This document shows, one piece after another, positions 7,286 through 12,855 of a DNA stretch of 12,855 nt. A model generated the notes under the pieces. That model made no database searches. It saw only the letters and a program-made list of their open reading frames with translations, and was not told where the DNA came from. Each line of letters starts with the position of its first letter. Positions within the stretch are counted from its first letter, which is position 1. A program made the position numbers and the translations under genes. Origin of the DNA: CAZAYB01 sp964489215 (lineage in GTDB: Bacteria; Planctomycetota; Phycisphaerae; Sedimentisphaerales; Anaerohalosphaeraceae); NCBI GenBank assembly GCA_964489215.1, contig CAZAYB010000071.1:1-12855 (forward strand), read 5' to 3'.

Positions 7286-9994
7286 ATGGATAAAAGGAAA
7301 AATGTGATGAAAAAAATCAAAAAAATTGCAATTTCGACAATGTTTATATGCAATATCTCTGCTTTGGCTGCGGTAATCAATGTAGCACCCGACAATTCCG
7401 CCGATTACTCCATCATACAAGACGCTGTAAACGCTGCCTCAAACTTCGATACGGTCATTCTTGCCCCGGGAATATACAACCAGAGAATTTTCTACAATGC
7501 AAAAAAAATAACAATTACATCACAGGACCCAAACGACCTCGATATAGTAAAATCAACAATTATACAATACGATTCCGCACCGGCCGTAACCTTCGATTTC
7601 AGTGAAACAAGCGATTCTGTACTTACAGGACTGACAATAAAAGGCTCTGTAAAATGTTACGCAAGCTCACCTGCTATTACCAAAAACATCATAACAGACT
7701 CCCCGGACTCCGCCATAATAGGTTCATACTTCGCAGCTCCGACAATTAGCCAAAACACAATACAAAACGCCGCTGCCCAGGCAATACTTGACTGTGACGG
7801 CCTGATCAGCAGCAACCTTATAAAAAATAACAAAACAGGAATTGAAGACTGCGATGGCATAATTTTCCAAAACCAGATAAGCTCAAACTCAGGACCTGCA
7901 GTAAAAAACTGCTCTGGATCTGTAATGATGAACCTGATAACAGAAAACACTGCAATTAACGGTGCAGGACTACTGAATTGCAGGGCGCAAATCTCTAACA
8001 ATGTCATTGCCGCCAACATCGCACTGGAAAACGGGGCCGCCGCTGCTTTGTGCACCGGAACAATAAAAAATAACACTATCGTCGGAAACTACGCCCATAT
8101 CACCGGGGCTGCCGTTTACGATTGCAATACCGTTATCGAAAACAATATCCTCGCATATAACCGCGCCGCTCTGACTGCCGGAATACACGGACCTGCCAGC
8201 TGCAACTTCAACTGCTTCTGGGCTCACCTCGGTGCAAACTTCGCAGATGGAGCAATCGCAGGGCCAAATGACTTCGTCGCAGACCCGATGTTTGTAGACT
8301 CGGGACAATGGCAGCAGGATGTCTTCACAACAGGAGACTACCATCTCAAATCGCAGGCAGATACATGGAATACCGCCAGCAATTCCTGGAAAAGATACCA
8401 GACTACAAGCCCATGTATTGATGCAGGCAACCCCCAGGACTCCACTGCCGCGGAATTATACCCCGATGGAAATGTTATCAATCTCGGGGCCTTCGGCGGT
8501 ACACCTTACGCTTCCAGGTCGATCAATTATACAGAACCGGTCTGTGCTTTTTCAATACCCTCTGACGTCAACGGTGATTGCAAAGCAGACCTCGCTGACA
8601 TTTCGCAAATGTCAGTTAACTACATGAAAAAAGTTTTCAAATCATCACACAATACCTACCCTTTCTACCTCAGCATAAAAGAAAATAAAATTGTTTCTCT
8701 TGCCAATGCCGAATCGAAGAACAGTATCTACTTTTCAAATTACTACTCGCTCACAGAACCCGACACACTGCAAACCTTAGACAGAAAAGTCTTCAGCGAC
8801 CGCTTTAATTATTACCAGGCAAAAGACATAACTACCGACTCAGTCGGCAATACCTGCGGACTGTTCGAATTTACCAGAAACTCCCATTCAGCGGTAAAGA
8901 TATTCTGTTTCGCACCCAACGGTACCGTTGTATGGCAAACTGAATACCTCGGCCAGCAGGATAATGATATCTACCCCCAAAAGATTCTAACCCACACTCC
9001 CACCCAGACTGTCTATGTCCTTGCAAGATCAGAGGCCCAGGATACCAGGGCCATTTTGATTAAATATGATTACAACGGCTCCCTGCTGTGGTCACGGCAG
9101 TTAGCCCCAGGAACTTACCCCAGAACGTTTGCACTTGATAACTCAGCAGATGTCTATATTGTCGTTTCAGGTTCTGCAGACTCTGTCCTGAAATATTCTT
9201 CTGCCGGAAATTTCCAGTGGTCTGCTTCACTGGGTTTTTTCCCCGATCAATGCATTCTCACACCTGATAACCATATCGTGTACGCTGGCACAAACGGCTC
9301 CCAGATTGTAACTGCACGATGCGATACCGCAGGAAATATTAAATGGACCGCTTTTATAGACCCCCAAAATACCGGAAACTTTGTTCACTGTCTCATAACA
9401 GATTCTGAGTCTGATATTTACCTCGCCGCAGAAACTTTTGACAACCCTTGCCTTATTGCAGCTTACGACAGCCAGGGAAATCAGCTGTTCGAGGAATATT
9501 ACCAGATGAACGACCAGACATTCTTTTCACCGAAAAAAATTGTAAAAGACCCCAATGAAAACCTCTATGTCCTTGCTACCCCGCGAAACGGAAGGTCAGA
9601 ACTTATAGGCAAAAGCTCAGCGGTAATAAGTTACAACGCTTCAGGCTCACTGTTATGGTCAGTTATTTACGAAAGCCCCGTACAGGATAAACTTTACATG
9701 TTAAGTGACATGGCATTTGATTCCGGAAAGTTATATACGGCCGGCTGGTACATGGATAACGACCCGTGCGATATAGACCAGGAAATTGTTTACGCTGAAA
9801 TTACCGTAATAGATGCCGACTCGAATCCTCTCAATGAAAGCTCGTTTCAGGGAATTATTTGCACCGCTTTCGACCAGGGAGATACAAACGGTGATTGCAT
9901 TGTCTCTATCAGCGATTTTCTGTCACTGGCTTCAGAATGGCTAAACTGCAACCTCGAACCTGCAGGCGCCTGCAGCTACATCTTCCCAGAGTAA
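7286..9994 (+). CDS. Secreted beta-helix / beta-propeller protein with two separated dockerin-like calcium loops
   Basis: A 902-residue exported protein of unknown function. Residues 1-29 form a Sec signal (Lys-rich start, hydrophobic core, ALAA cleavage site). Residues about 30-410 look like a right-handed parallel beta-helix: an opening ADYSIIQDAV...DTVILAPGIY segment, then repeated coils such as TIKNNTIVGN, and a closing SPCIDAG...NLGAFGGT segment. Cysteines recur at 170, 189, 209, 232, 256 and 280, one per coil. A dockerin-like loop follows (D427, N429, D431, D435, D438). About 500-850 is a seven-blade-like propeller with recurrent (N/A/S)G-x-x-W turns at W550, W602, W645, W687, F735 and W791. 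A second loop (D866, N868, D870, D877) and EWLNC end the protein. No catalytic residues are recognised. The start at 7286 has AGAGG 9 nt upstream and leaves a normal signal peptide; ATG 7307 is possible. The frame extends upstream to a TTG at 7211, which I reject. Its coding strand is C-leaning, unlike the G-leaning neighbours. Confidence 0.85.
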   Translation: MDKRKNVMKKIKKIAISTMFICNISALAAVINVAPDNSADYSIIQDAVNAASNFDTVILAPGIYNQRIFYNAKKITITSQDPNDLDIVKSTIIQYDSAPAVTFDFSETSDSVLTGLTIKGSVKCYASSPAITKNIITDSPDSAIIGSYFAAPTISQNTIQNAAAQAILDCDGLISSNLIKNNKTGIEDCDGIIFQNQISSNSGPAVKNCSGSVMMNLITENTAINGAGLLNCRAQISNNVIAANIALENGAAAALCTGTIKNNTIVGNYAHITGAAVYDCNTVIENNILAYNRAALTAGIHGPASCNFNCFWAHLGANFADGAIAGPNDFVADPMFVDSGQWQQDVFTTGDYHLKSQADTWNTASNSWKRYQTTSPCIDAGNPQDSTAAELYPDGNVINLGAFGGTPYASRSINYTEPVCAFSIPSDVNGDCKADLADISQMSVNYMKKVFKSSHNTYPFYLSIKENKIVSLANAESKNSIYFSNYYSLTEPDTLQTLDRKVFSDRFNYYQAKDITTDSVGNTCGLFEFTRNSHSAVKIFCFAPNGTVVWQTEYLGQQDNDIYPQKILTHTPTQTVYVLARSEAQDTRAILIKYDYNGSLLWSRQLAPGTYPRTFALDNSADVYIVVSGSADSVLKYSSAGNFQWSASLGFFPDQCILTPDNHIVYAGTNGSQIVTARCDTAGNIKWTAFIDPQNTGNFVHCLITDSESDIYLAAETFDNPCLIAAYDSQGNQLFEEYYQMNDQTFFSPKKIVKDPNENLYVLATPRNGRSELIGKSSAVISYNASGSLLWSVIYESPVQDKLYMLSDMAFDSGKLYTAGWYMDNDPCDIDQEIVYAEITVIDADSNPLNESSFQGIICTAFDQGDTNGDCIVSISDFLSLASEWLNCNLEPAGACSYIFPE
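9960..9975. terminator. Perfect 16-bp palindrome at the convergent gene ends; possible hairpin terminator
   Basis: CTGCAGGCGCCTGCAG reads the same on both strands and lies 16 nt before the stop of the beta-helix/propeller gene. RNA from either strand could fold into a 6-bp GC-rich stem with a GCGC loop. It sits where a shared terminator for two convergent genes would be expected, but no T-run follows on either side, so an intrinsic terminator is uncertain. It also encodes part of the protein (PAGAC), so it may be chance. Confidence 0.25.
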
Positions 9995-10005
9995 CTGTGA
10001 TAAAA

Positions 10006-10377
10006 CTATTTTATTGTGAACACTGAATTGTCAATTACCTTGCCGCAGTAAATACACGCCGGGTGTCTCGATGATACTGTATGTCCGCATTCAGGGCACT
10101 TGACCGCCTTACGCTGATTCCTGCCGTCAAGAGACCCGTCCTTCATGTCGATTTCATAAAGCTTTTTGTTAAGGTCTTCATCGCTGTAGCCGTGTTCGTC
10201 GCGAAGAATTTCCCAAAGGGCCTCGCAAATCATCATTGTCTTGGCAAGGTTGGCGTTGACAACCTTAAGCTGCCTTTCAACTGAATAGGCCCTGCTTTGT
10301 GCACGGGCGGCGTCTGCTGAAACTGCGGGCGATTCATTGTGAATGTTAATCTGTGAAAAAACTCCAGAGCTGTACAT
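10006..10377 (-). CDS. Small hypothetical protein with C-terminal zinc ribbon
   Basis: A 123-residue, probably cytoplasmic protein that I do not recognise. Residues about 20-75 are likely helical (ADAARAQSRAYSVERQLKVV, then ICEALWEILRDEHGYSDEDL). The C-terminus holds a zinc-ribbon pattern, CPEC (94-97) and CIYC (108-111), i.e. CxxC-x10-CxxC. ATG 10377 is chosen because AAAGGA lies 6 nt upstream; the frame extends to a TTG at 10401 that would place the ribosome-binding site inside the gene. Its stop (TAG) is only 11 bp from the stop of the convergent beta-helix/propeller gene. The upstream region toward 10470 holds only weak promoter-like boxes. Role unknown; the ribbon could bind nucleic acid or a protein partner. 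Confidence 0.75.
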   Translation of the reverse strand: MYSSGVFSQINIHNESPAVSADAARAQSRAYSVERQLKVVNANLAKTMMICEALWEILRDEHGYSDEDLNKKLYEIDMKDGSLDGRNQRKAVKCPECGHTVSSRHPACIYCGKVIDNSVFTIK

Positions 10378-10472
10378 GACTTGTCCTTTCCTCTGATACA
10401 ATAAATATTTACCAAAAAGGCACGAATATTCTAACCTAAAAAAAGTAAAAAGCCAGACTGAAAAACTTGTTC

Positions 10473-10500
10473 TTGCAAAATAGCTTTGTTATGGTATAAT
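10473..10500 (+). promoter_or_regulatory. Strong extended -10 promoter for the phasin-like/AarF unit
   Basis: TTGCAA (10473-10478), a 16-nt spacer and a perfect TATAAT (10495-10500) preceded by TG at the extended -10 position (TGGTATAAT). This is the clearest sigma-70-type promoter in the window. Transcription would start near 10507, leaving a leader of about 100 nt before the phasin-like gene. Confidence 0.7.
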
Positions 10501-10506
10501 CATTGT

Positions 10507-10607
10507 CTGGAAACTTAAAATTGAATTTTTTAAAAACCAGGGGAAATAACAGGATTTTTTGCATAAGAAAATTTGCATTTTCCCGCTGAATTAAAGGGGT
10601 TATAGCT
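10507..10607 (+). other. Long AT-rich 5' leader of the phasin-like/AarF transcript
   Basis: About 100 nt between the promoter and the phasin-like start. It contains a 13-bp odd palindrome AAAATTGAATTTT (10517-10529) and a direct repeat of TTTGCAT at 10558 and 10572. The AAGGGG ribosome-binding site stands 8 nt before the ATG. I do not recognise a riboswitch; pairing is AT-rich and weak. Confidence 0.35.
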
Positions 10608-10907
10608 ATGTTTGAGACACTTGACAAAATGATGCTCGCAGGACTCGGAGCCGTCAGCATGACACAGGAAAAGGCCGAAAAAATATTCGATGAATATGTA
10701 AAAAAAGGCCAAAACGCAAAGGAAAACAGAACGGGATTCGTAAAGGAAGTTATGGACAACGCAGAAAAGACCAGGACCGAATTTGAAAAAATTGTTTCTG
10801 AACAGGTCAAAAAAGCAATGGATTCAGCACACATTGCAACAAAGGAAGACCTTCAGAGACTGGAAGCTAAAATTGATACGCTTATAGCTCAAAATAGTGA
10901 AGGATAA
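10608..10907 (+). CDS. Phasin-like small coiled-coil protein
   Basis: A 99-residue protein resembling the short phasin/PhaF-like group (COG3937 style). It opens with a mildly hydrophobic amphipathic segment (MFETLDKMMLAGLGAVSMTQEKAEKI split as residues 1-26, with LAGLGAVS at 10-17), continues as Lys/Glu-rich helix and ends in a heptad-like coiled coil (EDLQRLEAKIDTLIAQ, about 80-95). Phasins coat polyhydroxyalkanoate granules or act as helical scaffolds and chaperones. No PHA synthase is in the window, so granule binding is not supported here and a membrane- or partner-binding role is as likely. Start ATG has AAGGGG 8 nt upstream. It is 5 nt from the AarF kinase gene, so the two are almost certainly cotranscribed and probably act together. 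Confidence 0.7.
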   Translation: MFETLDKMMLAGLGAVSMTQEKAEKIFDEYVKKGQNAKENRTGFVKEVMDNAEKTRTEFEKIVSEQVKKAMDSAHIATKEDLQRLEAKIDTLIAQNSEG

Positions 10908-10912
10908 GAGGT

Positions 10913-12607
10913 TTGTTTAAGTGGGTCGGAAATATAAGACGCACATTCAAGCACCTTAACCGTTATCGTCATATTGCGGGGGTATTGATAAAGCACGGCT
11001 TTAACGAACTCGGTTCGCTTGTCAGCAGGCACAAAACCGGCGGTATGGGTGCCAGTAAGGTAACCGGTCGAGTTAAAACCAAAACCGCTGTTACTCACCC
11101 TCAGAGAATGAGACTGGTGCTTGAGGAGCTGGGGCCTACTTTTATTAAGTTCGGCCAGCTGCTGAGTACAAGACCTGACCTTTTGCCCGTTGAATATGTC
11201 ACCGAGCTGGAAAAACTGCAGGACCAGGTTCCCCCGGCTAAGTATGAGGGCATAAGAACGGAGATTAAAAAGGAGCTTGGCGACTTTCCGGAAAATATTT
11301 TTGAAAGGTTCGATACCAACCCGATAGCGGCAGGCAGTATAGGGCAGGTATACCGGGCAAAAACAAAAGAGGGACTGGAGGTTGTGGTAAAGGTCCGCAG
11401 GCCGGGGATTGTCGACAGGGTAAGGACTGAATGCGAGATACTGCTCGACCTTGCAGGGTTGATTAAGAGTCAGCTGATGGCTGATGATGAAACCGTGGAC
11501 CCGCACAGGCTGGTACACGAATTTACTATTGCGGTGAATAAGGAAGTTGATTTCGCAAATGAAAGGCGAAACCATAAGCGGTTCATTCGCAACTTCGCAG
11601 ATGATGACAGTATTCATGTGCCCGAGGTTTATGATGATTACTGCAGTGACGGCGTGTTGACTATAGAGTATATAAACGGTATTAAGCCAGGTAAGGTTAA
11701 GCCGTTGGTCGATAAGGGATTAAATCCTAAGGAAGTGGCAAGGACCGGTGCGGATTTTGTATTGAAGCAGGTGTTTACGCACGGGTTTTTCCATACTGAC
11801 CCTCATCCGGGAAATTTTTTCGTGCTGGCTGACAATGTTCTGGCGCCGATTGATTTTGGGCAGGTGGGAAGGCTGGGCTCTCAGGAACGCAGGCTGCTGC
11901 GAGATGTTGTGGTAGCGATAGTTACAGGTGATGCGACGCAGATGATCAGGGGGCTGGAGCAGGCGGAGATGATAGGCGACCGGACGGAGATGACGGATTT
12001 TGTTCGTGATGCTGAGATACTGTTTGATACTTATTACGGCTTGCCTATAAAGGACATACCGTTTGGTGAGATGATAATGAACGGTTTTGATGTTATGAGG
12101 CGTCATTATATAAATCCTCCTGCGGATTTTACGCTTATGCTCAAGAGTATGGTAACTATAGAGGCGTTTGCGGTTAGTCTGGATGAGGATTTTCAGATTA
12201 TAGAATACCTAAAGCCTTATGCTAAAAGGTTTAGCGTTGAGGATTATCTGCCATCTAATGTTGCTAAAAACGCACGCAAGGCGGCGGCGGGGGCTCGTAA
12301 TCTGATGTCAAAGCTGCCGGAGGATATCAATTCGATACTTAGCAAGATGCGAAAGGGTAAGGTTCAGGTTCGGGTTCATCATGAGCACTTAGAGCAGCTA
12401 AGTTCAACGCTGGACAAGAGTTCCAATCGGATAAGTTTTGCGGTTATAATTGGTGCGCTGCTTATAGGTTCCAGTATGCTGGTTCCGCAGGAGGGGAGAG
12501 TGCTTGGTATTGTGGATCTTCAGACGCTGGGTATTATTGGTTATGTAACTGCAGCTGTTATAGGTATTTGGCTTGTTGTTTCGATATTGCGGAGCAGGCA
12601 TTTTTAG
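10913..12607 (+). CDS. UbiB/AarF/ABC1-family atypical kinase-like protein
   Basis: A 564-residue member of the UbiB family, close to the usual 540-560. All signatures are visible: KxGQ (K79-Q82) in FIKFGQLLSTRPDLLP, the Ala-containing nucleotide loop PIAAGSIGQV (137-146), Lys160 in VVKVRRPG, ExD (E211-D213) in KEVDFANE, HTDPHPGN (294-301) and DFG (314-316). Two C-terminal membrane helices lie near 507-524 and 539-559, the usual membrane anchor. Family members are ATPases/kinases supporting quinone synthesis or lipid distribution; no quinone-pathway gene is adjacent, so a specific ubiB label is not justified. The start is TTG at 10913, with AAGGA 8 nt upstream overlapping the phasin-like stop region; the resulting N-terminus (RRTFKHLNRYRHIAGVLIKHGF) matches the family start. 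Codon choice becomes more T/G-rich toward the 3' end. I see no internal break or missing motif. Confidence 0.93.
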   Translation: MFKWVGNIRRTFKHLNRYRHIAGVLIKHGFNELGSLVSRHKTGGMGASKVTGRVKTKTAVTHPQRMRLVLEELGPTFIKFGQLLSTRPDLLPVEYVTELEKLQDQVPPAKYEGIRTEIKKELGDFPENIFERFDTNPIAAGSIGQVYRAKTKEGLEVVVKVRRPGIVDRVRTECEILLDLAGLIKSQLMADDETVDPHRLVHEFTIAVNKEVDFANERRNHKRFIRNFADDDSIHVPEVYDDYCSDGVLTIEYINGIKPGKVKPLVDKGLNPKEVARTGADFVLKQVFTHGFFHTDPHPGNFFVLADNVLAPIDFGQVGRLGSQERRLLRDVVVAIVTGDATQMIRGLEQAEMIGDRTEMTDFVRDAEILFDTYYGLPIKDIPFGEMIMNGFDVMRRHYINPPADFTLMLKSMVTIEAFAVSLDEDFQIIEYLKPYAKRFSVEDYLPSNVAKNARKAAAGARNLMSKLPEDINSILSKMRKGKVQVRVHHEHLEQLSSTLDKSSNRISFAVIIGALLIGSSMLVPQEGRVLGIVDLQTLGIIGYVTAAVIGIWLVVSILRSRHF

Positions 12608-12718
12608 CGGGTGGGTGAGGTTATGGTATTTTAAAAGGGGGTAGTTTTTAGAGGTTTTTGGGGGGCGTGTTTGGTTGTAATGCGGTGTTTTTCGGGGAGG
12701 TTAAACGGGGTTTGAAAC

Positions 12719-12738
12719 GGGTGTTCAATGCGACACCT
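12719..12738 (+). other. Possible hairpin downstream of the AarF-like gene
   Basis: GGTGT (12720-12724) pairs with ACACC (12733-12737) around an 8-nt loop, with G-U pairs possible on both ends of the stem. It lies about 112 nt after the AarF-like stop and could be a termination or processing hairpin, but the downstream sequence has no T-run immediately after it. Confidence 0.25.
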
Positions 12739-12821
12739 GGTATATAAGAAAATCTGTAAAATTTTTATAAGCTGTTTACTGGTATGGTTTTATGTGAAAT
12801 TGGGCGATTTTTAAAAACTGG

Positions 12822-12851
12822 CCAAAAGTGACCAATGGCGACCAAAAGTTA
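12822..12851 (+). repeat. Three-unit 10-bp tandem repeat at the window edge
   Basis: Three consecutive 10-bp units: CCAAAAGTGA (12822-12831), CCAATGGCGA (12832-12841) and CCAAAAGTTA (12842-12851). Units one and three differ at one base; the middle one keeps CCAA and the ending GA. The 10-bp period equals about one helical turn, so bound proteins would lie on one face. The repeat may continue beyond the window. Confidence 0.55.
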
Positions 12852-12855
12852 GCCT

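Larger units (their letters stand above)
12608..12855. other. G/T-rich noncoding region after the AarF-like gene
   Basis: About 250 bp without a credible gene. From 12608 to 12722 the plus strand is very rich in G and T with only about six C residues, and has G-runs at 12609, 12613, 12637 (five), 12660 (six), 12694, 12707 and 12719. It then turns AT-rich and ends in a 10-bp tandem repeat. No intrinsic terminator with a T-run is evident. Confidence 0.6.

Noticed and set aside
7600..8170. CRISPR-like or DNA tandem repeat in the beta-helix coding region
   Set aside because: The periodicity is at protein level (19-24 residue coils). The DNA units are not near-identical and there are no conserved repeats with unique spacers.
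10402..10607. Replication origin with DnaA boxes
   Set aside because: I found no TTATCCACA-like boxes on either strand here, despite the skew change.
10436..10834. 132-codon minus-strand open frame opposite the phasin-like gene
   Set aside because: Its Phe/Ser-rich hydrophobic translation mirrors Lys/Glu-rich coding on the plus strand, and it covers the strong rightward promoter.
10889..11617. 242-codon minus-strand open frame opposite the AarF-like gene
   Set aside because: It lies opposite the conserved kinase motifs. Composition is shadow-like and there is no supporting start signal.

Overview
The window looks like a chromosomal segment from a Planctomycetota bacterium, most likely class Phycisphaerae (Sedimentisphaerales-like). 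The best clue is the secreted 902-residue protein at 7286-9994. It combines a right-handed beta-helix with a closing segment of the type SPCIDAG...GAFGGT and Cys-containing dockerin-like loops (DVNGDC..., DTNGDC...EWLNC), a style common in that class. This placement is inference from protein style; no rRNA or marker gene is present.

Layout. (1) Positions 115-7088, all on the minus strand, form a four-gene operon read right to left: a TetR/CecR-like repressor, a NodT/TolC-type outer-membrane lipoprotein, a periplasmic adaptor (membrane fusion protein) and an AcrB-type RND pump. Gaps are 18 bp, a 14-bp overlap, and 37 bp, so this is a complete self-regulated tripartite efflux system. (2) Positions 7089-7285 are a divergent control region. 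It holds three alternating AAACA/TGTTT half-sites in front of the repressor gene, a 7+7 bp inverted repeat, and a candidate promoter and leader hairpin for the rightward gene. (3) Positions 7286-9994 encode the large exported beta-helix/beta-propeller protein with two separated dockerin-like calcium loops. (4) Positions 10006-10377 (minus) encode a small orphan zinc-ribbon protein that converges on the previous gene with only 11 bp between stops. (5) Positions 10473-12607 form a rightward two-gene unit: a strong extended -10 promoter, a roughly 100-nt AT-rich leader, a 99-residue phasin-like protein and, 5 nt later, a UbiB/AarF/ABC1 atypical kinase with two C-terminal membrane helices. (6) Positions 12608-12855 are noncoding, very G/T-rich with G-runs, and end in a 10-bp tandem repeat that may continue beyond the window.

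How the genes work together. The efflux operon is self-contained: the repressor probably senses a toxic small molecule and controls its own operon through the half-sites at 7106-7122. The phasin-like/AarF pair is probably cotranscribed and may act on membrane or lipid/quinone homeostasis; this is inference. The beta-helix/propeller protein appears to stand alone.

I see no rRNA, tRNA, CRISPR array, transposase, integrase or recognised defence system. The most unusual items are the split-dockerin propeller protein with a cysteine ladder in its beta-helix, the adaptor with three N-terminal membrane helices, and the repeat structures in the noncoding DNA. None of these is proof of a new system.
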